From: Brachybacterium sp036311905
Lineage (GTDB): Bacteria; Actinomycetota; Actinomycetes; Actinomycetales; Dermabacteraceae
Direction: 5' to 3'
Length of the DNA stretch: 64,000 nt
Assembly (NCBI RefSeq): GCF_036311905.1
Contig: NZ_JAZDCH010000004.1
Location: 1 to 64,000, forward strand
In this document: piece after piece, positions 1 through 9,049 of the stretch
Position numbering within the stretch: the first letter of the stretch is position 1
Layout: each line of letters opens with the position of its first letter
Position numbers and translations under genes: made by a program
Notes under the pieces: model-generated
Seen by the model: only the letters and a program-made list of their open reading frames with translations
Told to the model about the DNA's origin: nothing
Databases searched by the model: none

Positions 1-389
1 TTCCCCTACCCGCCCCCCCAACCACCCCCCCCCCACCTACTCCCCCCCCCGCTCCTGGCATGTCCGGGGTGAAGACGGCCGACGAGCTCGCCACCTCGCG
101 CCCTGCCGCGTCGGGACTCCCGACTGCAGAACTGTGAGGTCAGTCACTCCGAAGGTCAACAGAAGGTCACGAATCTGCGTGGCGGATTGTCCGACGATCG
201 GCACGTTCGGTTCGGCGAAAGCCCACGTCATGGAGGCCTTCCCGCTGGCCGTCGGCGCGATGCGCGGGCCGCGGGGCGGCGACTACTCCTCGGTACATTC
301 ATCTGTCGCATGCCGCGGGCACTGATCTCACGGTGCTGCGTCCCCGATCACCGAGCAGGCGGTGAACCCGCCGAAGGAGTGCCCGCCCG
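1..389. other. Non-coding region with C-rich tract upstream of the symporter gene
   Basis: No convincing gene is seen here. Positions 1 to 50 are almost pure cytosine with runs of 6 to 10 C broken by A or T, so the minus strand carries several G runs able to form a G-quadruplex. Positions 137, 153 and 164 each begin the hexamer AGGTCA. Composition between 130 and 180 is less GC-rich than the surroundings, as expected of a promoter region. A GAAGGAG ribosome binding site lies at 373-379 ahead of the symporter start. Confidence 0.6.
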
Positions 390-2081
390 ATGTCTGGAAT
401 CGATGCCGTCGTCGAGACGATCTTCGGCCCCATCGCCGCTGTCCTCAGTGCCGTCGTGTTCTACGAGGCCCCCATCTTCGGCGGCGTGCCGATCATCGTC
501 GTCTGGCTCATGGCGGGCGCGGTCTTCCTCACCGTCTGGCTCCGCTTCCAGCCGATCACGGGCCTCAAGCACTCGATCGGCGTGATCCGCGGCCGCTACA
601 CCGCCAAGACCGACCCCGGTCAGGTCTCCAGCTTCCAGGCCCTGGCCACGGAGCTCTCCGGCACCGTCGGCCTCGGCAACATCGCGGGCGTGGCCATCGC
701 GATCACCGTCGGCGGACCCGGCGCCGCGCTGTGGATCGCGATCTTCGGCTTCTTCTCGATGAGCGTGAAGATGGCCGAGGCGACCCTGGGCGTCATGTAC
801 CGCACGATCAACCCCGACGGCACCACCGAGGGCGGGCCGATGCACTACCTGCGCGACGGCCTGGCGCAGATCGGCCGGAAGCGCCTCGGGCGCGTCCTCG
901 CGGTGATGTACGCGATCTTCGCGCTGTTCGGCGTCTTCGGTGCGGGCAACCTCTTCCAGGCCAATCAGGTGGCCGCGATCGTCGCCTCCTCCACGGGCAG
1001 CGATTTCCTCGGTGCTAACCAGTGGCTGATCGGCGCGGTCATGGCGGTCGTCACCGCGATGGTGGTCCTCGGCGGCGTCAAGAAGATCGCGCAGTGGACC
1101 TCCGCGATCACCCCGGCCATGGCCGTCCTGTACGTGGCGTGCACCCTCGCCATCATCGTCCTGAACATCGGGGCCCTGCCCGGGGCGATCTCCACCATCG
1201 TCACCAGCGCCTTCACGGCCGACGGGGTCACCGGCGGCATCGTCGGCGTCGCCGTGGTCGGCATCCAGCGCGCCCTGTTCTCCAACGGCGGCGGCATTGG
1301 CACCGCGGGCATGGCCCACAGCGCCTCGAAGACGAAGGAGCCGGCGACCGAGGGCTTTACCGCCCTGTGGGAGCCGCTGATCGACTCGATCGGCGTGTGC
1401 ATGCTTACCGCGCTCGCCGTGGTGATCACCGGGGCCTATCGCGAAGGCGGCGAGGACGGCGTGGCCCTCACCGCGAGCGCCTTCGCGACCGTCGCCGACT
1501 GGTTCCCGGTGCTGCTCACCGTCGCAGTCGTGCTCTTCGGCTTCTCGACCATCCTCGCGTACGCCTACTACGGCGAGCTCAGCGCGAAGTACCTCTTCGG
1601 CAGCTCGGCGCTGGTGCAGAACGGCTTCCGCATCGCCTGGGTGCTCGCCGTCGTGGTCGGTGCCGCGATCTCCCTGGACTCCGTCATCGCCTTCTCCGAC
1701 GCGATGTTCTTCCTGATGTCCATCCCGAACCTGCTCGGCATCTACTTCCTCGCGCGGACCCTGCGCCTGGAGATCCTGCGCCACAAGTACCGCGTGAGCG
1801 TCGGCGCACTGACCGAGGTCGAGCCCGCGCTGCAGGTCGGCATGGGCGATCATGAACCCACCGCGGAGCAGGTCGCCGCCGAGGAGCGCCTGACCCTCAC
1901 CGAGGAGCTGCGTCTGGCCGAGCTGCACCGCCAGCTCGCGGAGGACCCGGGCTTCCCCGTCCGCGCCGATCACCACGACGACGACCTCGCCTCGCCGATG
2001 GGGGAGACGGACTACGAGGGCTGGGGCGAGGAGCCCGACCCGGAGGGCGAGGCGCGGACCCCCGCGCCCGCGGGCACCTGA
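390..2081 (+). CDS. Alanine/glycine:cation symporter family protein (AGCS)
   Basis: Inner-membrane transporter of the AGCS family, which brings in alanine or glycine with sodium (or protons). The 563-residue product has many hydrophobic segments, the family region rich in glycine around residues 80-120 (GLGNIAGVA then GGPGAALWIAIFGF), and the conserved SNGGGIGTAGMAH stretch in the middle. After about residue 460 it has a hydrophilic, acidic tail of about 100 residues that is longer than in many relatives. The ATG at 390 is preceded by GAAGGAG ten bases upstream. It is the first complete gene of the window and is monocistronic, because ilvD has its own promoter. The substrate is assigned from the family only. 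Confidence 0.88.
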   Translation: MSGIDAVVETIFGPIAAVLSAVVFYEAPIFGGVPIIVVWLMAGAVFLTVWLRFQPITGLKHSIGVIRGRYTAKTDPGQVSSFQALATELSGTVGLGNIAGVAIAITVGGPGAALWIAIFGFFSMSVKMAEATLGVMYRTINPDGTTEGGPMHYLRDGLAQIGRKRLGRVLAVMYAIFALFGVFGAGNLFQANQVAAIVASSTGSDFLGANQWLIGAVMAVVTAMVVLGGVKKIAQWTSAITPAMAVLYVACTLAIIVLNIGALPGAISTIVTSAFTADGVTGGIVGVAVVGIQRALFSNGGGIGTAGMAHSASKTKEPATEGFTALWEPLIDSIGVCMLTALAVVITGAYREGGEDGVALTASAFATVADWFPVLLTVAVVLFGFSTILAYAYYGELSAKYLFGSSALVQNGFRIAWVLAVVVGAAISLDSVIAFSDAMFFLMSIPNLLGIYFLARTLRLEILRHKYRVSVGALTEVEPALQVGMGDHEPTAEQVAAEERLTLTEELRLAELHRQLAEDPGFPVRADHHDDDLASPMGETDYEGWGEEPDPEGEARTPAPAGT

Positions 2082-2144
2082 GTCCGACGGGGACGCAGCA
2101 GGGGCTTCGGCCGCACTGTCCACGTCCGGATGCTGATATCCCCA

Positions 2145-2167
2145 TCTCGCATCTCGGAGAGTAGACT
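2145..2167 (+). promoter_or_regulatory. ilvD promoter with TCTCGCATCTCGGA motif and -10 TAGACT
   Basis: TAGACT at 2162-2167 ends six bases before the ilvD ATG at 2174, which predicts a leaderless transcript. TCTCGCATCTCGGA at 2145-2158 just upstream nearly repeats the element at 14016-14029 ahead of the ilvB leader and resembles the one at 16599 ahead of ilvC. It also contains the small palindrome TCTCGGAGA. I read it as an operator in the -10/-35 spacer. No binding data are available. Confidence 0.5.
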
Positions 2168-2173
2168 CGGCCC

Positions 2174-4006
2174 ATGCCTCAGCTCCGTTCCCGCACCTCG
2201 ACCCACGGCCGCAACATGGCCGGCGCCCGCGCCCTCTGGCGCGCCACCGGTATGACGAGCGGCGACTTCGGCAAGCCGATCATCGCGATCGCGAACTCGT
2301 ACACGCAGTTCGTGCCGGGCCACGTCCACCTCAAGAACCTGGGCGACCTGGTCGCGAGCTCGATCGCGGAGGCCGGCGGTATCTCCAAGGAGTTCAACAC
2401 CATCGCGGTCGACGACGGCATCGCGATGGGCCACGGCGGCATGCTCTACTCGCTACCGAGCCGCGACGTCATCGCCGACTCGATCGAGTACATGGTCAAC
2501 GCGCACACCGCGGACGCCCTCGTGTGCATCTCGAACTGCGACAAGATCACCCCCGGGCACCTCATGGCCGCCATGCGCCTGAACATCCCGGTCATCTTCG
2601 TCTCCGGCGGTCCGTCGGAATCCGGCAAGCCGATCGAGGGCGTGACCGAGCACCGTCTGGACCTGGTCGATGCGATGTCCCTCTCCGCAGATGACTCGAT
2701 CACCGACGCGCAGCTGGCCGAGGTCGAGGAGAACGCCTGCCCGACCTGCGGCTCCTGCTCCGGCATGTTCACCGCGAACTCGATGAACTGCCTCACCGAG
2801 GTGCTGGGCCTCTCCCTGCCCGGCAACGGCACCACGCTCGCCACCCACGCCTTCCGCAAGGAGCTCTTCCTCGAGGCGGGCCGGAAGATCGTCGAGCTCA
2901 CCAAGCGCTACTACGAGGAGGACGACGAGTCGGTCCTGCCGCGCTCGATCGCCACCAAGGCCGCGTTCTCCAACGCGATGGCGATGGACGTCGCGATGGG
3001 CGGCTCGACCAACACGATCCTGCACATCCTCGCCGTCGCGATCGAGGGCGGGGTCGACTTCGGCCTCGACGACATCGATCGCATCTCGCGGTCCGTGCCG
3101 ACCCTGTCCAAGGTCGCGCCGAACGGTACCGCGCACGTCGAGGACGTCCACCGCGCCGGCGGCATCCCGGCGATCCTCGGCGAGCTCGACCGCGCCGGGC
3201 TGCTGGACCACACCGTCCACACCGTGCACTCCCCGGACCTCACCACCTGGCTCGACGAGTGGGACGTGCGCGGCGGGAAAGCCTCGAAGAAGGCCGAGGC
3301 CCTGTTCCACGCCGCCCCCGGAGGGGTGCGCACCACCCAGGCGTTCTCCACCACCAACACGTGGGACGAGCTCGACCTCGACGCCGAGAACGGCGTGGTC
3401 CGCTCCGTCCCCCACGCGTACACGAAGGACGGCGGCCTCGCGGTGCTGAAGGGCAACCTCGCCCGCGACGGCGCCGTGTTCAAGACCGCGGGCGTCACCG
3501 AGGACCTCTTCCACTTCGAGGGCACCGCCGTGGTCTGCGACTCCCAGGAGGAGGCGGTCCAGAAGATCCTGGACAAGACCGTGAAGGCCGGCGACGTGGT
3601 GGTCATCCGCTACGAGGGCCCGCAGGGCGGTCCCGGCATGCAGGAGATGCTCTACCCGACGTCCTTCCTCAAGGGCCGCGGCCTCGGCAAGACCTGCGCG
3701 CTGATCACCGACGGCCGCTTCTCCGGCGGCACCAGCGGCGTCTCCATCGGCCACATCTCCCCGGAGGCGGCCGAGGGCGGTCTGATCGGTCTCATCGAGG
3801 ACGGCGACAAGATCATCATCGACGTGGACAAGCGCCTGCTCGAGCTCGACGTGCCCGAGGACGAGATCGCCCGCCGCCGCGAGAAGAAGGGCCCGCTGCC
3901 GTGGCGTCCCGAGCACCGCGAGCGCCAGGTGTCCCAGGCCCTCAAGGTCTACGCGCACCTGGTCCGTTCCGCGACCTACGGCGCGACCCGGCGACCGCTG
4001 GACTGA
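2174..4006 (+). CDS. ilvD: Dihydroxy-acid dehydratase
   Basis: Cytosolic Fe-S enzyme that dehydrates 2,3-dihydroxy-isovalerate and 2,3-dihydroxy-3-methylvalerate to the 2-oxo acids, the third shared step of valine and isoleucine synthesis. The 610-residue length matches the longer IlvD class. Cluster cysteines are visible in NCDKITPG and CPTCGSCSGMFTANSMNC, and the family GRFSGGTSG motif lies near the C-terminus. The ATG at 2174 has no Shine-Dalgarno sequence but is six bases after a -10-like TAGACT, so a leaderless message is likely. It stands apart from the ilvBNC cluster at 14260 but shares an upstream motif with it. A strong hairpin follows the gene. Confidence 0.97.
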   Translation: MPQLRSRTSTHGRNMAGARALWRATGMTSGDFGKPIIAIANSYTQFVPGHVHLKNLGDLVASSIAEAGGISKEFNTIAVDDGIAMGHGGMLYSLPSRDVIADSIEYMVNAHTADALVCISNCDKITPGHLMAAMRLNIPVIFVSGGPSESGKPIEGVTEHRLDLVDAMSLSADDSITDAQLAEVEENACPTCGSCSGMFTANSMNCLTEVLGLSLPGNGTTLATHAFRKELFLEAGRKIVELTKRYYEEDDESVLPRSIATKAAFSNAMAMDVAMGGSTNTILHILAVAIEGGVDFGLDDIDRISRSVPTLSKVAPNGTAHVEDVHRAGGIPAILGELDRAGLLDHTVHTVHSPDLTTWLDEWDVRGGKASKKAEALFHAAPGGVRTTQAFSTTNTWDELDLDAENGVVRSVPHAYTKDGGLAVLKGNLARDGAVFKTAGVTEDLFHFEGTAVVCDSQEEAVQKILDKTVKAGDVVVIRYEGPQGGPGMQEMLYPTSFLKGRGLGKTCALITDGRFSGGTSGVSIGHISPEAAEGGLIGLIEDGDKIIIDVDKRLLELDVPEDEIARRREKKGPLPWRPEHRERQVSQALKVYAHLVRSATYGATRRPLD

Positions 4007-4051
4007 GCGCGAGGCGCGCGGCGCCAGTTTGATGGTCGCGGCCGGACGCGA

Positions 4052-4105
4052 TGACGGCGGGGGACCCGCGAGGCCCGGAGGGGGCTCGCGGGTTCCCCGC
4101 CGTCA
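4052..4105. terminator. Bidirectional hairpin terminator between ilvD and the cobA-cbiX fusion
   Basis: A stem of about 21 pairs, with one G-U pair, joins 4052-4072 (TGACGGCGGGG then CCCGCGAG) to 4085-4105, around a loop of about 12 bases. It sits between the ends of two convergent genes. No T-run follows on either strand, so it would act as a hairpin-only or assisted terminator. Confidence 0.65.
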
Positions 4106-4129
4106 CGTCTGTGGGGGAGGGCCGCCGGC

Positions 4130-5755
4130 TCAGGCCCCCAGCGCGGCCTCGTAGCGCTCGAGCGCGATCTCGGCGACGAGCTCGTGGTCGCCGAGGGGTG
4201 CGGCGACCACATCGGCCCCGGCACTGGAGACCAGGTCGTGGAAGTGGCCGGGGGCGAGCACATAGCTCGCGACCACCACCCGCGACCCGTCGGCCAGCCC
4301 CGCGCGCGCCGCGGTGACGGCGTCGGCGACCGAGGGCGTCGCGGCATAGGCGAAGCCGACGGTGACCTCCCGGCCGAGTCGCGCGGCGAGCTGCCGCGCC
4401 GCCTCCTCGACCTGGGCGACACCCTCCGGATCGCGGGTGCCGGAGCCCGCCATGACCACGGCGTCGCCGTCCCGCAGCCCGGCGTCGTCGAGGCGCTGCG
4501 CCATCACCTCGGCCAGGCGCGGATCGGGGCCGAGCGGTCCGGTGGCCGTCGCGGCACGGCCCGCGACCGCGTCGCCGATGTCGTCCTTGACGTGATAGCC
4601 GACGGAGAGCAGCAGCGGCACGACCACCGCCTGCACCGCATCCGCCTCGCGGGTGCGCATCTCGGCGAGCTCCGCATGGGCGGCGACCACGGCCGCGACG
4701 TCGGGGGCCTGCACGTCCACGAAGGCCTCGCGCACGGGACCCGGGGCCTGCGCGGCGATCCGGGTCAGCAGGGCGCGCAGCACGTCCCGGCCGTCCCGCG
4801 AGCGGGTGCCGTGCGAGCAGCCGATCAGCACCGGCGCCGCACCGGGCGGGACCGGAGCCGGGACGCCGTCGGCCGGATGCGGTTCCCCGACCTCGGCGCC
4901 GTCCGCGAGCGCCTCCCGGCCCGCGCCGTGCGCCGGGGTGGCGACGGCGGTGGTTTCGTCCTCCGGATGCAGGAAGCCCGGGGCGGCGGTGCGCCCCACC
5001 ACGATCACCGCCGGATGTCCGATGCCGGCCTCGGCGACCACCCGCTCGATGTCGGCGAGGGTGCCGCGCACCTCGCGCTGTCCGGGGAGGGTCGCCTCCT
5101 GCACCACGGCGACCGGGGTCTCGGGGTCGATGCCGTTCAGCCGGGCCTGGGCGACCAGTCGCGGCAGCCAGCCGACGCCCATCATCAGCACCGTGGTGGT
5201 GCCGGGGTCGGCGAGGGCCGCGAGGTCCGCGGGGCCCAGGTCGCCGTGGGCGTTGACGATGTGCACCGCGACGGCGGTGCCGCGCTGGGTGACCGGCACG
5301 TCTCCCGCCGCGGGTCCTGCGAGCGCCGAGGTCACTCCCGGCACCACCTGCACGGGGACGCCGGCGCCGCGGCAGGCGAGGACTTCCTCGCCGCCGCGTC
5401 CGAGCACGAAGGGGTCCCCGCCCTTGAGGCGCACCACGCGGTGCCCGGCCTGCGCGGTCCGCACCAGCAGCGCCCCGATCTCGTCCTGGGACAGGGCATG
5501 CGCCCCGGGGCGCTTGCCGACGTCGATCACCTCGACCCCGTCCGCGAGCTCGCCGAGCAGCGAGCGGGGACCGAGCCGGTCGGCGACGACCACGTCGGCC
5601 TGGCGCAGCAGCGTCAGGCCACGCACCGTGATCAGGTCCCACGCGCCGGGGCCGCCGCCCACGAGGGCGACAGTGCCGGGATCGAGGACGGCCTCGGTCA
5701 GACCGTTCGCGGCCGACTCGGTCTCGGGCAGCCCGGTCTCGGGCAGCCCGCTCAC
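4130..5755 (-). CDS. Fused uroporphyrinogen-III C-methyltransferase / sirohydrochlorin chelatase
   Basis: Makes siroheme, the cofactor of nitrite and sulfite reductases. Residues about 28-270 are the SAM-dependent methyltransferase (GGGPGAWDLITVRG, RLKGGDPFVLGRGGEE, GVTSALAGPAAGDVPVTQRG), converting uroporphyrinogen III to precorrin-2. Residues about 300-540 are a CbiX/SirB-type chelatase built of two repeats. The first keeps the metal-site histidines (GCSHGTRSRDGRD and the later YHVKDDIGDA), while the second (AGSGTRDPE) lacks the equivalent histidine. No precorrin-2 dehydrogenase (CysG N-terminal) domain is visible, so that oxidation must be supplied elsewhere. It is the last gene of the nirB-nirD operon, its ATG overlapping the nirD stop in ATGA. 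Confidence 0.88.
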   Translation of the reverse strand: MSGLPETGLPETESAANGLTEAVLDPGTVALVGGGPGAWDLITVRGLTLLRQADVVVADRLGPRSLLGELADGVEVIDVGKRPGAHALSQDEIGALLVRTAQAGHRVVRLKGGDPFVLGRGGEEVLACRGAGVPVQVVPGVTSALAGPAAGDVPVTQRGTAVAVHIVNAHGDLGPADLAALADPGTTTVLMMGVGWLPRLVAQARLNGIDPETPVAVVQEATLPGQREVRGTLADIERVVAEAGIGHPAVIVVGRTAAPGFLHPEDETTAVATPAHGAGREALADGAEVGEPHPADGVPAPVPPGAAPVLIGCSHGTRSRDGRDVLRALLTRIAAQAPGPVREAFVDVQAPDVAAVVAAHAELAEMRTREADAVQAVVVPLLLSVGYHVKDDIGDAVAGRAATATGPLGPDPRLAEVMAQRLDDAGLRDGDAVVMAGSGTRDPEGVAQVEEAARQLAARLGREVTVGFAYAATPSVADAVTAARAGLADGSRVVVASYVLAPGHFHDLVSSAGADVVAAPLGDHELVAEIALERYEAALGA

Positions 5756-6168
5756 GCCTCGCCGTCCTGCGGCCCGGTCCCCGGTCGCGGGGCGGTGGAG
5801 ACGTGGACCTGGCCATCTCGGACCTCGACGTCGAAAACCGCGATCGGGTGTGCGGCACCGCCACCGGCGTCGATCACGGCGCCCGTGTCGAGGTCCCAGG
5901 TCTGCTTGTACATGGGGGAGGAGAGGGTGGGGACCAGCCGCTCCTCCGACTCGCCCTCGACCGTGAGCCGGTGGGTGCCGACCAGGCCGCGGGAGAGGAT
6001 GTTCGATCCCGAGTAGGGGTCGTGCTGCTGGACGGCGTGCACGCTGCCGTCGTCCAGCAGGAACACTGCGATCTGGGTGCCGTCCGGCAGCAGCGCGGCC
6101 GAGCCCCGCTCCGGGGTCAGGGCCTCGAGCGGGCAGATCGCCACGAGGGAGTCGGCGGGGGCGGTCAT
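5752..6168 (-). CDS. nirD: Nitrite reductase (NADH) small subunit
   Basis: Small subunit of the cytoplasmic assimilatory or detoxifying NADH nitrite reductase. The 138-residue protein has a Rieske-like fold pattern (ICPLEALTPERG, AVFLLDDGSVHAVQQHDPYSG, LSSPMYKQTWDLDTG) but lacks the cysteine and histidine cluster ligands, as is usual for NirD. The ATG (6168-6166) shares one base with the nirB stop (TGATG), and its stop overlaps the start of the siroheme fusion gene, so the three are translationally coupled. It is easy to miss because a much longer antisense-phase frame contains it. Confidence 0.92.
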   Translation of the reverse strand: MTAPADSLVAICPLEALTPERGSAALLPDGTQIAVFLLDDGSVHAVQQHDPYSGSNILSRGLVGTHRLTVEGESEERLVPTLSSPMYKQTWDLDTGAVIDAGGGAAHPIAVFDVEVRDGQVHVSTAPRPGTGPQDGEA

Positions 6169-8843
6169 CACTGGTCCTCCTGCGAGAGATGGGCGGCGCC
6201 CGCGAGGGCGTGCTCCTTCGCCGCGAGCGGCGTCGGGAAGGTGTCGGCCGGATCGTCCTCGGGACGTGCCGGGCGGATCTGGTCGCGCTCGATCACGTAA
6301 CGCAGACTCTTGTCGTGCAGGTCCGGGGCGTTGATGAACGACACGAACTTCGCGCGGCGCTCGGGATCCTGCACCGCCTCGGCCCACTCGTCGACGTAGG
6401 AGTCGGCATGGCGCTGCATGGCGGCCTCGAGCTCCTCGCCGATGCCGAGGGAGTCCTCGACCACCACGCGCCGCAGCTCCGCGATCCCGCCCGGGTACTC
6501 CTCGACCCAGCGCGCGGTGCGCTGGAGCTTGTCCGCCTGGCGGATGTACAGGATCAGGAAACGGTCGATGCAGCGCTGCAGGGTGTCGTCGTCGAGGTCC
6601 TCGACGAGCAGCTGGGCATGGGCGGGCTGGGCGCCGCCGTTCCCGCCGACGTACAGGTTCCAGCCGCGATGGGTCGCGATCACGCCGACGTCCTTGGCCT
6701 GGGCCTCCGCGCACTCGCGGGCGCAGCCGGAGACGCCGATCTTGAGCTTGTGCGGAGAGCGCAGGCCGCGGTAGCGGGCCTCGAGGCGGGCCGCCATCGC
6801 CGTCGAGTCGCCCACGCCGAAGCGGCACCAGTTCGTGCCCAGGCACGACTTCACCATCCGGAGGGACTTGCCGTAGGCGTGACCGGACTGGAACCCGGCC
6901 GCGACCAGCCGCTCCCAGATCTCCGGGAGCTGCTCGAGACGGGCCCCGAACATGCCGATGCGCTGGGCGCCGTTGACCTTCACGTACAGGCCGTAGTCCT
7001 TCGCGACCTGCGCGAAGACGAGCAGCTTCTCGGGGGTGACCTCGCCGGCGGGCATGGCGGGGATCACCGAGTAGGTGCCGTCCTTCTGGATGTTCGCCAT
7101 GACGTGGTCGTTGGTGTCCTGCAGCGAGCCCAGCTGACGTCCCACCGGGTTGTGGCGGCGGCCGCTGAGCGCGCCGAGCGAGGACAGGATCGAGGCGACC
7201 GTCGGGCGGCACACCGCGCAGCCGCGCCCCGCCCCGGTGCCGTGCGCGGCGACGACCTCGGTGAAGGTCTCCTGGCCGCCCTCCTCGACGAGCTGGTACA
7301 GCTCGGCGCGGGAGTGGTCGAAGTGTTCGCACAGGGCGCGGGACACCTCGATGCCGCTCTTGGCCAGCTCCTGGTTCAGGATCTTCGTGAGCGTGGGGAC
7401 GCACGAGCCGCACACGGTGCCGGCGGTGGTGCACTCCTTGATCGCGCCGACGGTGTGGCAGCCCTGCTCGTTCACCGCATGGCGCACGGTGCCGGCGGCG
7501 ATGTTGTTGCACGAGCAGACCACCGCATCGTCCGGCAGCTCGGCGCCCGCGAGCGCGTCGCCGCCGCCCTCGGGGGCGATCACGGCCGACGGGTCCGCCC
7601 CGAGGGGACGCCCGGTCAGCGGCCGCAGCTGCGAGTACAGGGAGATGTCGCCGACGAACACCCCGCCGAGCAGGATCGTCGCGTCGTCGGAGAGCACCAG
7701 CTTGCGGTACTGGCGGTGGACCGGGTCGACGAAGGAGACCTCGAGCGCGTCCGGGGTCATGGCGTTGACGTCGCCGAAGGCCGCGGCGTCCACGCCCACG
7801 CCCTTGAGCTTCGTGCCGTCCTCGGCGCGGGAGTGCGTACGGGCGCCGCCGAGGAAGCGGTCCACGACCACGTCGGCCATGTCGTTGCCGGGGGCGATCA
7901 GGCCCGCGCACACCCCGTCGAAGGAGGCGCACTCGCCGATCGCCCAGATGTCCGGGTCGGAGGTCTGGCAGCTCTCGCCGACGACCACGCCGCCGCGCTC
8001 GCCGATCACGAGCCCGGCCTCCCGGCCGATCTTGTCCCGGGGACGGATGCCGGTGGAGAAGACCACGACGTCCGCGGGCAGCTCGCTGCCGTCGGTGAGC
8101 TCGGCAGTGCCCATCGCGCCGTCTTCGGCCGGGCGGAAGGCGGTCGCGCCCACGCCGGTGCGCACCTCGATGCCCTTGTCCTGGATGAGCAGGCGCAGCA
8201 TCTCGCCGCCGCCGTCGTCGAGCTGGACGGCCATCAGCCGGTCGGCGAACTCGACGACGGTGGAGTGCGCGCCGAGTCCCTGCAGCGCGGCCGCGGCCTC
8301 GAGGCCGAGCACGCCGCCGCCGACGACGACTCCGCGCACCTGCCGGCCCAGGGCCTCGCCGCGCTCGGCGACCCAGGCGGCGAGGTTCTCGACGTCCTCG
8401 ACGGTGCGATAGCTGAAGGAGCCCGGCAGGTCCTTGCCCTCGGCGCGCGGCGCCCAGGCCCAGGAGCCGGTGGCGAGCACGAGCCGGTCGTAGTCGTGGA
8501 CGGTGCCGGAGGCGCAGGTCACGGTGTGCGCGGAGCGATCCACGGCCTCCGCCGCATCGCCCGTGACCAGGGTGATGCGCGGGTCCTCCCACACCCCGGT
8601 GTCGAGGGAGAGGAGGTCCTCGCGGCGGTGGTCGAACCAGTCCGAGAGGTGCACGCGGTCGTAGGGGCGCTGCGGCTCCTCACCGATCACGGTGAGGGTC
8701 CAGTCGCCGTCGGGATCCGCCGCGCGCAGGCGCGCCGCGAAGCGGTGCCCGGTCATGCCGCCGCCGACGACGACGAGCCGCTCCCCGGCCAGCGGGTGCT
8801 GCTCCGGGGAAGGGGCGAGGGGGGAGTGTCCAGGGGTGCTCAT
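6168..8843 (-). CDS. nirB: Nitrite reductase (NADH) large subunit
   Basis: Reduces nitrite to ammonia with NADH, using FAD, Fe-S clusters and siroheme in the cytoplasm. The 891 residues show, in order: an FAD/NAD-binding reductase domain (LVVVGGGMTG, then GVVVGGGVLGLEAA), a BFD-like [2Fe-2S] domain near residue 430 (VVCSCNNIAAG and CGSCVPTL), and a siroheme/[4Fe-4S] half with paired cysteines in SCLGTNWCRFG and GCARECAEA. It starts an operon with nirD and the siroheme synthesis fusion. A clear promoter was not found in the 206 bases upstream. Together with narGHJI at 26931 it completes nitrate to ammonium reduction. Confidence 0.95.
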   Translation of the reverse strand: MSTPGHSPLAPSPEQHPLAGERLVVVGGGMTGHRFAARLRAADPDGDWTLTVIGEEPQRPYDRVHLSDWFDHRREDLLSLDTGVWEDPRITLVTGDAAEAVDRSAHTVTCASGTVHDYDRLVLATGSWAWAPRAEGKDLPGSFSYRTVEDVENLAAWVAERGEALGRQVRGVVVGGGVLGLEAAAALQGLGAHSTVVEFADRLMAVQLDDGGGEMLRLLIQDKGIEVRTGVGATAFRPAEDGAMGTAELTDGSELPADVVVFSTGIRPRDKIGREAGLVIGERGGVVVGESCQTSDPDIWAIGECASFDGVCAGLIAPGNDMADVVVDRFLGGARTHSRAEDGTKLKGVGVDAAAFGDVNAMTPDALEVSFVDPVHRQYRKLVLSDDATILLGGVFVGDISLYSQLRPLTGRPLGADPSAVIAPEGGGDALAGAELPDDAVVCSCNNIAAGTVRHAVNEQGCHTVGAIKECTTAGTVCGSCVPTLTKILNQELAKSGIEVSRALCEHFDHSRAELYQLVEEGGQETFTEVVAAHGTGAGRGCAVCRPTVASILSSLGALSGRRHNPVGRQLGSLQDTNDHVMANIQKDGTYSVIPAMPAGEVTPEKLLVFAQVAKDYGLYVKVNGAQRIGMFGARLEQLPEIWERLVAAGFQSGHAYGKSLRMVKSCLGTNWCRFGVGDSTAMAARLEARYRGLRSPHKLKIGVSGCARECAEAQAKDVGVIATHRGWNLYVGGNGGAQPAHAQLLVEDLDDDTLQRCIDRFLILYIRQADKLQRTARWVEEYPGGIAELRRVVVEDSLGIGEELEAAMQRHADSYVDEWAEAVQDPERRAKFVSFINAPDLHDKSLRYVIERDQIRPARPEDDPADTFPTPLAAKEHALAGAAHLSQEDQ

Positions 8844-9009
8844 GCTCGGCTCACATGCCTCTCTCCGAGGGGGGTCGACAGGAGCAACGGTAGCCGCGGT
8901 GCGAAGACCTGCGCAGGGACCTCCGTCAACCGGGCGGCCTTCGCGCGTCCGCTAGGCCGGGAGCCGTCCCGGCGCGCACCGGAGCCGGGTGCGGTCCGCG
9001 GCGGTGCGG

Positions 9010-9041
9010 CCCGTGCCGGGGGAGCAGGTCCCCGGCACGGG
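9010..9041 (-). terminator. Hairpin after cysN
   Basis: A perfect 12-base-pair stem (9010-9021 with 9030-9041, arm CCCGTGCCGGGG) around an 8-base loop lies immediately beyond the cysN stop codon. No T-run follows on the minus strand. It is the likely end of the sir-cysHDN transcript. Confidence 0.6.
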
Positions 9042-9049
9042 CGCGAGGA

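Noticed and set aside
37..231. A 64-codon minus-strand frame near the left edge
   Set aside because: It ends in the C-rich tract, lacks a ribosome site or -10, and resembles no known protein.
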